Below, piece by piece: positions 16,034 to 24,150 of a stretch of DNA of 64,000 nucleotides (the first letter of the stretch is position 1; every line of letters starts with the position of its first letter). The DNA is from an uncultured Draconibacterium sp. (lineage in GTDB: Bacteria; Bacteroidota; Bacteroidia; Bacteroidales; Prolixibacteraceae): contig NZ_OY781464.1 of the NCBI RefSeq assembly GCF_963676735.1, positions 5,117,001-5,181,000 on the forward strand, in the 5' to 3' direction. The notes under the pieces were generated by a model. That model saw only the letters and a list, made by a program, of their open reading frames with translations. It did not search any database and was not told where the DNA came from. A program made the position numbers and the translations under genes.

Positions 16034-18817
16034 ATGAAGCGGAACCTCGTAATCATACTTCTTATTTTGGCGGCAGCAGTGGCTGGCTTTCTGTATTTTA
16101 CAAAAAACAATCAGGTTTTTACAAAAGAGTCGTCGCTCTATAAAGCGGTACCTCTAACCGCCCCCGTTTTTTTAGAAGCGAATGCTTTAAAAGCTTTACC
16201 AGCCGAAAATCCTGTTATTCAGGAATTGGCAGGAGTTGGCGAATTTAATCGCTTACTAAATAAAATCCAGTTTATACAAAATGTAATAAAGAACGAGGCC
16301 GAAATTCAAAACAATTTCAGTAACCGGCCATTCGTGCTGGCGCTCGATTTTGTTGGAAAAAATGTATTGTACCCTGTCGTTATTAGTACGCTCAAAAATG
16401 CAAAAGAACGTCAGGGGCTTGAACTTCTTATTGAAAAGCTTACCGGAATTCCGCAAACTACTTTTCAGAAAAGAAATTACAACGGATACACCATAGTTGA
16501 TGTGCCCAATGCAACCGGTACAAATGTGCTGAGTTATAGTGTTGCCGGAAACCTTGTAATTATTAGCCCCGAAGTTATACTGGTAGAAAAATGTATACGG
16601 CAATTAAACGTGCCGGGAATTAGCGAGAATAAGTATTTTAAACTGGTAAATAAAACGGTGGCCAGCCAATCAGATGTGTCGTGGTATATTAATCATAGGC
16701 GTTTCCCTGAACTGTGGGCAAATTTTCTTAATGCAAAAACCAAAAAAGTAGTTAACGAGTTTGGCGAAACCGAAAGGATAAATTACAAGCGCGATGTGCT
16801 GGATATAAAAAACTATGCCAGTTGGAGTGAGCTGGATCTTAGCTTTTACAATGAGCGATTAACTTTAAGTGGTATCACTGCAGCCGATGATTCTTTAAAT
16901 CATTTCTTGTCGGTGTTAGAAGGGCAAGAGGCTGTAAGTTGTTATTCCGATCGTGTTTTGCCTAAAAATACGTCTTTTTATTTGGCATTCTCATTTTCTG
17001 ATCGCGATTTGTTTTTTCAGAACCTTGAGGAGTATTTTGTACACGCTGAAGCCTACTATGTGCGCGAAGAGCAACTGAAGATGGTGGAACGGAATTTCCG
17101 AACAGATAGTCGCGAAAGCTTACGTAATCTGGTAAAAGATCGGGTTATTGCAGCAGTAACCACTGTGCCGGCTCAAAACGAAAAGACAACCTTGTTTCTT
17201 GTAAATAATCCATCGCGGAACGACAACCGTGAGCAGTTTGAAAACTTGCTAAAGAACTATGCAAAACGCAAAGCCATTGAATTTAGTAGCTTAACAAGCA
17301 CTTGTGCTACCGGCGAGGGACAAACTTACCGCATTTATACTTTCCCGTATCCTTCGTTGCCAGGTATTTGGCTGGGTGGTGCTTTTGAGTTTACACAAGC
17401 CCGGTTTGCTGCTTTCCGCGACGACTGGCTGGTATTTGCCAGCTCGAAAAATGGGCTTGAAAGGTACCTCAACGATTTGGACTCCGGAATGAATTTAAAG
17501 GCAGATGCAGATTACGGTATAATAAACAAGTCGGCAGAAAATAAAGCCAACCTGACTGCTTATGCAAATGTAAATAACATTTACCCAATACGTCATGAAT
17601 TGTTTTCATCTGAATTAAATAAAGGATTGGAAAAGAATGAGGAGGTGTTCAGAAAATTTAATGCAATAAGCTGGCAGGTTGTATGCGAGAACAATGTTTA
17701 TTTTAATTCAGTACAATTGGCCTATCAGTTAAAACCAAAAAAAGATGTGCGTGCACGTTGGCAATGTAATCTTGGAGCGCAAGTAGCAGGTAAGCCACAA
17801 ATTGTGGTAAATCATAAAAATAAGGCTGAAAAGGAAATTATTGTACAGGATGAGAATAACCGGTTGCATTTAATAAACGCCGATGGGAAAATAGTTTGGA
17901 GTATACCAATATCCGGTAAAATTATTGGCGAAATTCAGCAGGTTGATTATTACAATAATGGCCGTTTGCAATACCTGTTTAATACGAAAAAAAAAATCTA
18001 CCTACTTGATCGTACGGGTAGTAAAGTAGCAAATTTTCCTATCGTTTTAAAAGCAAATGCAAGCAATAGAGTTAGTGTTTTTGATTACGATAACAATAAT
18101 CGTTATCGCTATTTTATAGCCTGCAACGACAAGAAAGTGTATGCCTATAATCACGAAGGAAATATTATTTCAGGGTGGAAGTTTGGTAAAACCTCAGGAT
18201 TGGTTACTAATCCGGTTCACCATTTTAGGGTAAATAATAAAGATTACATTGTTTTTAAAGATAACGCCAAAGTTTATATTCAGAACCGGAGGGGAGAGAC
18301 GCGGGTAAACGCCCCGGCAAACTATACACCTTCGGCAAATGACGTGACTTTAAATACTGATGGTATTGCGAAAATTGTTGATTCAAGTAAAGACGGCGAT
18401 GTGTATTACTTGTTTTTTGATGGGAAATACGCTAAAAAGGAAACTTCCAAATTGTCTTCGGAACACGAATTTAAAGTGGCCGATATTAATGGTAATGGAA
18501 AACCGGAGTTTGTATTTGCCGATAAAAACAGGTTGTATGTTTATACGGAGTCAGGAGAAAAGCTGGTTGAGGAAAAATATGATAATGATATACACGGGAT
18601 TAATACCAATGCCAATTCTGCAACAAAAAAACTGATAGGCTTCTGCGATGCAGATGCTAATGAGCTTTTCTTGCTTGAATCATCGGGGAAGATATATCCT
18701 GGTTTCCCGTTAAGCGGGAACACTGAGTTTTCGATTGGAAAAATAAGGAATGGAGGCCCGCTAAGTTTGGTGGCTGGAAATGAAGATGGCGATTTGGTGT
18801 GTTACGATTTGGAATAA
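16034..18817 (+). CDS. Large membrane-anchored protein with C-terminal propeller-like repeats, function unknown
   Basis: A 927-residue protein. Residues 4-23 (NLVIILLILAAAVAGFLYF) are a signal anchor, with no lipobox. About 30-580 is an alpha/beta region with DUF3352-like character (a tentative resemblance). From about 590 there are repeating units with Asn/Asp-rich turns: DYYNNGRLQYLFNTKKKIYLL, read in part, DYDNNNRYRYFIACNDKKVYA, VADINGNGKPEFVFADKNRL and a final GNEDGDLVCYDLE. They resemble FG-GAP or PQQ-type blades, so a C-terminal beta-propeller outside the cytoplasmic membrane is likely (inference). It stands alone after the infB terminator and has no recognisable catalytic motif. Confidence 0.75.
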   Translation: MKRNLVIILLILAAAVAGFLYFTKNNQVFTKESSLYKAVPLTAPVFLEANALKALPAENPVIQELAGVGEFNRLLNKIQFIQNVIKNEAEIQNNFSNRPFVLALDFVGKNVLYPVVISTLKNAKERQGLELLIEKLTGIPQTTFQKRNYNGYTIVDVPNATGTNVLSYSVAGNLVIISPEVILVEKCIRQLNVPGISENKYFKLVNKTVASQSDVSWYINHRRFPELWANFLNAKTKKVVNEFGETERINYKRDVLDIKNYASWSELDLSFYNERLTLSGITAADDSLNHFLSVLEGQEAVSCYSDRVLPKNTSFYLAFSFSDRDLFFQNLEEYFVHAEAYYVREEQLKMVERNFRTDSRESLRNLVKDRVIAAVTTVPAQNEKTTLFLVNNPSRNDNREQFENLLKNYAKRKAIEFSSLTSTCATGEGQTYRIYTFPYPSLPGIWLGGAFEFTQARFAAFRDDWLVFASSKNGLERYLNDLDSGMNLKADADYGIINKSAENKANLTAYANVNNIYPIRHELFSSELNKGLEKNEEVFRKFNAISWQVVCENNVYFNSVQLAYQLKPKKDVRARWQCNLGAQVAGKPQIVVNHKNKAEKEIIVQDENNRLHLINADGKIVWSIPISGKIIGEIQQVDYYNNGRLQYLFNTKKKIYLLDRTGSKVANFPIVLKANASNRVSVFDYDNNNRYRYFIACNDKKVYAYNHEGNIISGWKFGKTSGLVTNPVHHFRVNNKDYIVFKDNAKVYIQNRRGETRVNAPANYTPSANDVTLNTDGIAKIVDSSKDGDVYYLFFDGKYAKKETSKLSSEHEFKVADINGNGKPEFVFADKNRLYVYTESGEKLVEEKYDNDIHGINTNANSATKKLIGFCDADANELFLLESSGKIYPGFPLSGNTEFSIGKIRNGGPLSLVAGNEDGDLVCYDLE

Positions 18818-18898
18818 TTCAGCTTGTAACAGCGAGCTAAAAACCGTCGCGTTTTTCGTTCGTTTATTTAAGAAATAGCTAATCAGGCAGATAGGCAT

Positions 18899-18935
18899 AA
18901 AAAAACCACGGAATTATTTCCATGGTTTTTTTTAT
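18899..18935 (-). terminator. Terminator between the propeller protein and queA
   Basis: AACCACGGAA (18904-18913) and TTCCATGGTT (18918-18927) form a ten-pair stem. One position is a C-A mismatch as plus-strand RNA but a G-U pair as minus-strand RNA, so it works best for queA. Runs of A (left) and T (right) flank it, so it may also act weakly on the plus strand. Confidence 0.8.
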
Positions 18936-18951
18936 AGTGTTATAATTTTTA

Positions 18952-20001
18952 TCAGATAATAAGCATGGCGTCGCCGTAGGTTCCAAAACGGTAGTCTTCT
19001 TTAATAGCCGTTTCGTAGGCTTCCATTACAAAATCGTAACCACCAAAAGCCGCAACCATCATTAATAGTGTTGAGTAGGGTAAATGCAGGTTAGTAATCA
19101 TGCTGTTGGCAACACTAAATTCGTACGGTGGGAAAATGAATTTATTGGTCCATCCTTCAAACGGTTTTAAAAAGCCCTGAGTAGAAACTGAACTTTCAAG
19201 TGTACGCATAACGGTGGTTCCAACTGCACAAACATTGCGTTTGTTTTGTTTTGCGGTATTCACCATTTCGCAGGCTTCGTCTTTTATCCAAATCTGCTCC
19301 GAGTCCATTTTGTGTTTGGTAAGGTCTTCTACATCAACGCTTCGGAAATTGCCTAACCCAACGTGCAGGGTAATGTATGAAAAATCAACACCTCTGATTT
19401 CTAAACGTTTTAACAATTCGCGACTAAAGTGTAATCCCGCTGTTGGAGCGGCAACTGCTCCCTCATTCTTTGCGAAAATAGTTTGGTAGCGGTCTTTGTC
19501 TTCGGGTTGAACAGGGCGGTTTATAAATTTTGGCAGCGGAGTTTCTCCAAGGCCATAAAGCGTTTGTTTAAATTCGTCGTAGGGCCCGTCGTAAAGAAAA
19601 CGCAATGTGCGTCCGCGCGATGTGGTATTATCAATTACCTCGGCTACCAAAAGGTCATCGTCTCCAAAATAAAGTTTGTTTCCAATCCTGATTTTACGGG
19701 CCGGGTCAACCAGTACGTCCCACAAACGCTGTTCACGGTTTAATTCGCGCAAAAGAAATACTTCAATCTCCGCACCGGTTTTTTCTTTATTACCATAAAG
19801 GCGGGCAGGAAATACTTTTGTATCGTTAAAAACCATTACGTCTTTATCATCAAAATAATCAAGCAGGTCTTTAAACAATTTGTGTTCAATTGTTCGTGTT
19901 GCTCTGTTTAAAACCATAAGTTTCGATTCGTCGCGATTATCTGCAGGGTGCAAGGCAATCTTCTCCGGATCTAAATTGTACTTGAATTTTGATAACTTCA
20001 T
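18952..20001 (-). CDS. queA: QueA, tRNA preQ1 ribosyltransferase-isomerase
   Basis: Transfers and rearranges the ribose of S-adenosylmethionine onto preQ1 in tRNA to give epoxyqueuosine. It is recognised by the N-terminal SKFKYNLDPEKIALHPADNR, the DVMVFNDTKVFPARLYGNK region, GAVAAPTAGLHFSRELL and FSYITLHVGLGNFRSVD, and a C-terminal NLHLPYSTLLMMVAAFGG. The 349 residues are normal. It is the last gene of the ftsX-DUF3098-uppP-truB-queA series, 100 bases after truB. Confidence 0.96.
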   Translation of the reverse strand: MKLSKFKYNLDPEKIALHPADNRDESKLMVLNRATRTIEHKLFKDLLDYFDDKDVMVFNDTKVFPARLYGNKEKTGAEIEVFLLRELNREQRLWDVLVDPARKIRIGNKLYFGDDDLLVAEVIDNTTSRGRTLRFLYDGPYDEFKQTLYGLGETPLPKFINRPVQPEDKDRYQTIFAKNEGAVAAPTAGLHFSRELLKRLEIRGVDFSYITLHVGLGNFRSVDVEDLTKHKMDSEQIWIKDEACEMVNTAKQNKRNVCAVGTTVMRTLESSVSTQGFLKPFEGWTNKFIFPPYEFSVANSMITNLHLPYSTLLMMVAAFGGYDFVMEAYETAIKEDYRFGTYGDAMLII

Positions 20002-20101
20002 ATTGTAATTAATTTATTAATGACTTCTTTTTTATGTACTTGACAAAAGTAATACAGTCAGTTGATTTTTTTATTCAGAACCCCTTTTTACGCAGAAATA
20101 T

Positions 20102-20815
20102 TCAATTGGTTTCATCTAAAATTAAATTTTCTAAAAAAAAGTTCACGTTAAAAGCGTCTTCCAACTTGTAATTGCCAATTCTTGTTCGTTTTAATCCCGT
20201 TAAGTAAGCGCCACATTGTAATGCTTCTCCAATATCGCGGGCTAACGAGCGTATGTAAGTTCCTTTACCACAAACAATACGTAATTTTACCTCGGGCAGG
20301 TTAAACGATTCAATTTCAATGCTTTTTATAACAATACTTTTTGCTTTTAGTTTTACCTCTTCGCCATTTCGTGCATAGTTGAAAGCGCGTTTGCCTCTCA
20401 CCTTTACCGCTGAAAATACCGGAGGTACCTGTTTTATTTCTCCAATAAATTGTGGAAGAATTTTTTCAAAGTCTTCACGGCTGATATGATTATAATCGTA
20501 TTGCTTGTCTTCTTCTGTTTCCAAATCAAAGGATGGTGTTGTTGCACCAAGCTTTAAAGTTGCGAGGTATTCTTTTTCCCCCAGTTGCAGTTCTTCAATC
20601 TTTTTTGTGGCCTTTCCGGTACATAAAATAACCAGGCCGCTTGCCAAGGGGTCGAGGGTACCCGCATGTCCCACTTTCATTTTTTTAATACCCAATTTCT
20701 GGCACAAAATATAACGAACCTTATTCACCACATCAAACGATGTCCATTCCAATTCTTTATCGAAAAGTAAAATTTCCCCACCAGGGAAATTGTATGTTTT
20801 TTTGAAATCGGGCAT
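20102..20815 (-). CDS. truB: TruB, tRNA pseudouridine-55 synthase
   Basis: Makes the pseudouridine of the T loop in tRNA. The catalytic aspartate is in HAGTLDPLASGLVILCTGKA near residue 54. The later conserved parts are QVPPVFSAVKVRGKRAFNYAR and CGKGTYIRSLARDIGEALQ. The length of 237 is short because the C-terminal PUA domain of E. coli TruB is absent, as in many Bacteroidota. It is 42 bases after uppP. Confidence 0.95.
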   Translation of the reverse strand: MPDFKKTYNFPGGEILLFDKELEWTSFDVVNKVRYILCQKLGIKKMKVGHAGTLDPLASGLVILCTGKATKKIEELQLGEKEYLATLKLGATTPSFDLETEEDKQYDYNHISREDFEKILPQFIGEIKQVPPVFSAVKVRGKRAFNYARNGEEVKLKAKSIVIKSIEIESFNLPEVKLRIVCGKGTYIRSLARDIGEALQCGAYLTGLKRTRIGNYKLEDAFNVNFFLENLILDETN

Positions 20816-20857
20816 TTAAGAATCTATCTTTCAGTATTTTAAGCCTGTTTTGAAAAA

Positions 20858-21637
20858 TCAGGCTGCAAAGATAGCAATTAGGCCAATAAGAGCGCAATAA
20901 ATTGCAAAATAAATTAACTTACCTTGTTTTACGATTTTAATCATCCACGAGCAAGCCAGTAGCCCGGAAATAAAAGCGCTAATAAAGCCAATGAGCAAGG
21001 GTAAAAGTTCAACCTCGGCCGAATTAAGTTCTCCTGACATGATATCAACAACTGCTGCTCCGAGAATTGGTATTAAAACCATTAAAAAAGAAAAGCGTGC
21101 AACATCTTCTTTTTTTGCTTTTAATAATAAGCCTGTGGCTATGGTGGCTCCACTTCGGGAAATGCCGGGCATGGTTGCCATTGTTTGTGCAATACCAATA
21201 ATAAGGGCCTTGAAAAATGTTATTTTACCATCGCTCTTTTTTACAAATTGTGTAAGAGCCAGTAAACATGCGGTAAACATTAACATGCAGCCTACAAAAA
21301 AAAGGTTTCCGGTGAATAAGGATTCAATTTTTTCGCGAAATAACAGCCCAACAATAATAATGGGTACCGATGAAAACAACAGTTTCGCAACATATTTTGT
21401 CGATTCATTCCATTCAAAGGCCATTAAATCTTTTAGCAACACCATAATGTCTTTTCTAAAAACAACCAGTGTGCTTAATACGGTGGCTACATGTACCGTT
21501 AGTACAAAAAGTAAATTGTTTTTATCCTGAATATCCAAGAGGGCGTGGCCAATCTCAAGATGTCCGCTGGAGCTAACAGGAAGGAACTCAGTTAGTCCCT
21601 GAATGAGGCCAAGAAGAAATGCCTGGATTTCTGTCAT
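20858..21637 (-). CDS. uppP: Undecaprenyl-diphosphatase UppP (BacA)
   Basis: Integral membrane enzyme that recycles undecaprenyl diphosphate, the lipid carrier for peptidoglycan and surface glycans. It has the two family motifs GLTEFLPVSSSGH (near residue 15) and TMPGISRSGATIATGLLL (near 160), and about seven hydrophobic spans in 259 residues. It is placed directly after the DUF3098 gene (5 bases) in a series beginning with ftsX, so cell-envelope genes lead the operon and tRNA-modifying genes end it. Confidence 0.96.
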   Translation of the reverse strand: MTEIQAFLLGLIQGLTEFLPVSSSGHLEIGHALLDIQDKNNLLFVLTVHVATVLSTLVVFRKDIMVLLKDLMAFEWNESTKYVAKLLFSSVPIIIVGLLFREKIESLFTGNLFFVGCMLMFTACLLALTQFVKKSDGKITFFKALIIGIAQTMATMPGISRSGATIATGLLLKAKKEDVARFSFLMVLIPILGAAVVDIMSGELNSAEVELLPLLIGFISAFISGLLACSWMIKIVKQGKLIYFAIYCALIGLIAIFAA

Positions 21638-21642
21638 TTAAA

Positions 21643-21897
21643 TTAATCGTCTTTGGGTTTTTTCATAATGGCATAAATCTCAAAAGCAAAACCAATTAGT
21701 AGTAAAATTGGGGCGAGTGTTATTCTTCGAAAACTAAAAATATCTTCGCTAAAAACGTTCGGGTCGTCGCTGCCGCCTCCTGCCATTAGTATAAAGCCAA
21801 GAACAATTACGGCAAAACCTATTGCCATTAGTTTATAGTTTTCCTTGCCCAATGCAAAGGCTCCGGTCTCTTTAAGCTCTTTATTTTTCTTTGCCAT
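21643..21897 (-). CDS. DUF3098 small membrane protein
   Basis: 84 residues with two transmembrane segments: YKLMAIGFAVIVLGFILMAG (about 21-40) and RITLAPILLLIGFAFEIYAI (about 54-73). The N-terminus is Lys/Glu rich and cytoplasmic by the positive-inside rule, and the tail is KKPKDD. The family is defined by this layout in Bacteroidota and almost always lies between ftsX and uppP, as here (30 and 5 bases). Its function is unknown; the position suggests a role with FtsX or in envelope growth (inference). Confidence 0.85.
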   Translation of the reverse strand: MAKKNKELKETGAFALGKENYKLMAIGFAVIVLGFILMAGGGSDDPNVFSEDIFSFRRITLAPILLLIGFAFEIYAIMKKPKDD

Positions 21898-21927
21898 TAT
21901 TTTGTGAAATTGGTGGTGTAAATATAG

Positions 21928-22803
21928 TTAATAAAATAACTCGTCAAATTTCATACGCAGGAATTTGTTTAATGCAAACCACGTTGATAAAAATGAGATA
22001 ATAAAGCCGAGTGTAAAAACAAGGCCGGTTATCATCAGCAAGGTTTTTGCATCGGCAAAATTTATTAAGCCATAAAGTTCGTTCTTATAAAGGAAAATGC
22101 CACCAATAAGAACAATGTTGGCAAGAATTCCCCCGTTGACACCAAGGAGCACGCTTTTAAGAAGAAAGGGTTTGCGAATAAAGTTTTTACTGGCTCCAAC
22201 CATTTGCATGGTATTAATAGTAAAACGTTGCGAATAGATTAATAGTCTGATGGTATTATTAATTAGTCCAAAAAAAATAAATGTAAGCAGCGCACTTAAG
22301 GAGAACAATGCCAGGCTGATTTTTTTTACATTCTCGTTAATCAGCGTAACCAAATTTTTTTGATAGTACACTTCGGTAACCTGAGGGAAAGATAAAAGCT
22401 TTTGCTCAAGAAGCTGCAAACTGTCGGGGTGGGTGTATGCAGCCTGTAGTTTAATGTCGAGCGATGCAAACAATGGATTGTACCCCAAAAAACCTTCAAA
22501 ATCTTCGCCAAGTTCTTTTGCAAGCTTGCTGGCAGCCATTTCTTTGTTGGTATAGTTAACCGATTTAACAAAGTCGCCTGCACTTAATACCTTCTGCAAC
22601 CTTATAATTTCAGTTTCTTTTAAATTGTCTTGTAAAACAAGTGTGAAACCAATTTTTTCACGTACATAGTCAGATAGTTTTTTGCTGTTAATTAAAATAA
22701 AGCTCAACATACCTAATAAAACGAGTACAAGGCTTATGCTAACAAGCGAAGTAATCCACGAAGTAAAAAAACGGTTTTTTAACCTTTTGGGTTTTTTGCT
22801 CAT
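21928..22803 (-). CDS. ftsX: FtsX-like cell-division permease
   Basis: Permease half of the FtsEX complex, which controls periplasmic peptidoglycan hydrolases during division. There are four membrane segments: one near 20-40 (SWITSLVSISLVLVLLGML) and three in the last 130 residues. The extracellular domain lies between them, and the last cytoplasmic loop has MQMVGASKNFIRKPFL. The length is 291. No ftsE ATPase gene is adjacent, which is normal in this phylum. It is the first gene of the minus-strand operon running to queA. Confidence 0.92.
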   Translation of the reverse strand: MSKKPKRLKNRFFTSWITSLVSISLVLVLLGMLSFILINSKKLSDYVREKIGFTLVLQDNLKETEIIRLQKVLSAGDFVKSVNYTNKEMAASKLAKELGEDFEGFLGYNPLFASLDIKLQAAYTHPDSLQLLEQKLLSFPQVTEVYYQKNLVTLINENVKKISLALFSLSALLTFIFFGLINNTIRLLIYSQRFTINTMQMVGASKNFIRKPFLLKSVLLGVNGGILANIVLIGGIFLYKNELYGLINFADAKTLLMITGLVFTLGFIISFLSTWFALNKFLRMKFDELFY

Positions 22804-22826
22804 GTTTTATTTATTTCAACGCTATG

Positions 22827-22834
22827 CAAATGTA
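22827..22834 (-). promoter_or_regulatory. Putative -7 box for the ftsX operon
   Basis: On the minus strand the bases read TACATTTG, matching TAnnTTTG, 24 bases upstream of the ftsX ATG. The best TTG upstream is 17 bases away, shorter than the usual 19-21, so support is partial. Confidence 0.4.
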
Positions 22835-23030
22835 ACTAAATTTGTGCCCTCCAATATTCCTGGGGTATCCTCTTTTTTACACAGTGCTGTTAACATTAAA
22901 TTGATTTGGACCGTTTTTTCGTGCTGTGTTTTTAAGTAGCAGATAATGAGCCTGCTGTTGCCTGCTGGTTGAGTAAGCATAAAATTGCTGAAAAAATGAT
23001 TTAACTTATTGAATTTTTGATGGTTATTTC

Positions 23031-23061
23031 TTTGGAATTCCGAAAAAAGAGAATACTTTTG
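23031..23061 (+). promoter_or_regulatory. Promoter for rplM-rpsI-rpsB-tsf (TTTG-N19-TACTTTTG)
   Basis: TTTG at 23031-23034 and TACTTTTG at 23054-23061 are 19 bases apart, a complete match to the Bacteroidota consensus. Transcription would start near 23068, leaving an untranslated leader of about 140 bases. Confidence 0.82.
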
Positions 23062-23067
23062 CAGTCC

Positions 23068-23208
23068 CGATTATTATCCTTAGAAATAAGGAGTGTAAAT
23101 AGTTGATTTTCTTTTAGTAAAGCAGTTTGTCGAAAAAATTCCGTTGAGACAAAAAATGCGACAAAAAGTAAAATCAGAAGTGTTTTAAACAATAAAAAAA
23201 TTAGAAAA
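23068..23208 (+). promoter_or_regulatory. Structured mRNA leader of rplM
   Basis: Two elements can be read. First, TCCTTA-GAAA-TAAGGA (23077-23092) is a perfect six-pair stem with a GAAA tetraloop. Second, TGATTTTCTTTT (23104-23115) pairs with AAAAGTAAAATCA (23164-23176) over eleven to twelve positions with one bulge. It encloses TGTCG/CGACA (23128-23132 with 23159-23163). Such a leader before L13-S9 fits autoregulation by a ribosomal protein. An L13 leader has, as I recall, been proposed for Bacteroidia; I cannot confirm here that this is the same one. Confidence 0.6.
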
Positions 23209-23664
23209 GTGGACACACTTAGTTATAAAACTGTTTCGGCTAACAAAGCTACCGTTAATAAAGAATGGGTGGTTGTTGATGCCGAAAATATGGTATTGGG
23301 ACGTTTGGCAAGTGTAGTGGCCAAAATGTTAAGAGGTAAATACAAGCCAAATTTCACACCTCATGTAGATTGTGGCGATAACGTAATTGTTATCAACGCT
23401 GAAAAAGTTGTTTTAACCGGTAAAAAAATGTCGGACAAAGTTTATGTTCGTCACAGTGGTTACCCGGGTGGACAACGTACTCAGACTCCACAGGATATTT
23501 TAGCAAAATATCCTGAACGTTTGGTAGAGAAGGCTGTAAAAGGTATGCTTCCTAAAAATAAATTAGGTAGCGACTTATTCAGGAATTTGCATGTAGTAAT
23601 TGGTGCCGAGCACAAATATGAAGCTCAAAAACCAAAAGTTGTTGATTTAAATACGATTAAATAA
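23209..23664 (+). CDS. rplM: Ribosomal protein L13 (uL13)
   Basis: Large-subunit protein of 151 residues. It starts with GTG at 23209; MDTLSYKTVSANKATV is the usual N-terminus in Bacteroidota, and no ATG precedes the core. The family region is VVDAENMVLGRLASVVAKML, then KMSDKVYVRHSGYPGGQRT and KGMLPKNKLGSDLFRNLHV. Its TAA shares one base with the ATG of rpsI (TAATG), which indicates coupled translation. Confidence 0.98.
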   Translation: MDTLSYKTVSANKATVNKEWVVVDAENMVLGRLASVVAKMLRGKYKPNFTPHVDCGDNVIVINAEKVVLTGKKMSDKVYVRHSGYPGGQRTQTPQDILAKYPERLVEKAVKGMLPKNKLGSDLFRNLHVVIGAEHKYEAQKPKVVDLNTIK

Positions 23665-24050
23665 TGGAAGTAGTAAACACAATCGGACGTAGAAAATCAG
23701 CTGTTGCTCGTATTTACGTAAGCGAAGGAAAAGGTAACGTAACCATCAATAAAAGGGAATTAAAGGAATATTTCCCTGCAGAAACATTGCAATATATTGT
23801 TATGCAGCCACTAAACCTTTTAGAGGTAGCTGAAAAATATGATGTGAAAGTAAATCTTGATGGCGGTGGTCCAAAAGGACAGGCAGAAGCTTTGCGTTTG
23901 GCTATCTCTCGTGCCTTAATTGAAATCGACGCAGAGTTGAGACCACAACTTAAAGCTGCAGGATTTCTTACCAGAGACCCTCGCGAAGTGGAACGTAAAA
24001 AGCCGGGGCAACCAAAAGCAAGGAAACGTTTCCAGTTCTCAAAACGTTAA
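23664..24050 (+). CDS. rpsI: Ribosomal protein S9 (uS9)
   Basis: Small-subunit protein of 128 residues whose tail reaches the P-site tRNA. It shows NTIGRRKSAVARIYVSEGKG at the N-terminus, GGGPKGQAEALRLAISRAL in the centre, and the basic tail ending KARKRFQFSKR with the invariant C-terminal Lys-Arg. It overlaps rplM by one base. Confidence 0.98.
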   Translation: MEVVNTIGRRKSAVARIYVSEGKGNVTINKRELKEYFPAETLQYIVMQPLNLLEVAEKYDVKVNLDGGGPKGQAEALRLAISRALIEIDAELRPQLKAAGFLTRDPREVERKKPGQPKARKRFQFSKR

Positions 24051-24081
24051 GATTATTTATTTATCAATTATATGGATCTAA

Positions 24082-24122
24082 AACGGCTGAGATTCCCTAT
24101 TAACGGGGACTACCCAGCGGTT
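24082..24122 (+). promoter_or_regulatory. Structured leader before rpsB
   Basis: AACGGCTG (24082-24089) pairs with CAGCGGTT (24115-24122) except for one G-G mismatch. Inside, TCCCT (24094-24098) pairs with GGGGA (24105-24109) around the loop ATTAAC. It is much more GC-rich than its surroundings, has no U-run, and ends 28 bases before the rpsB ATG. It therefore looks like a protein-binding RNA element in the operon rather than a terminator, a candidate S2 autoregulatory site (inference). Confidence 0.55.
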
Positions 24123-24150
24123 GCTTTTAGGACATAGAAAAAGTAAACAG

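Larger units (their letters stand above)
22804..23208. other. 405-base divergent region ftsX / rplM
   Basis: No gene is seen here. It holds the putative ftsX -7 box at its left end, about 190 bases without recognised features, and then the rplM promoter and its structured leader, described separately. Confidence 0.7.

Noticed and set aside
24121..24150. TTG start for rpsB
   Set aside because: It would add ten residues foreign to S2 and start inside the leader stem; ATG at 24151 gives the standard N-terminus.
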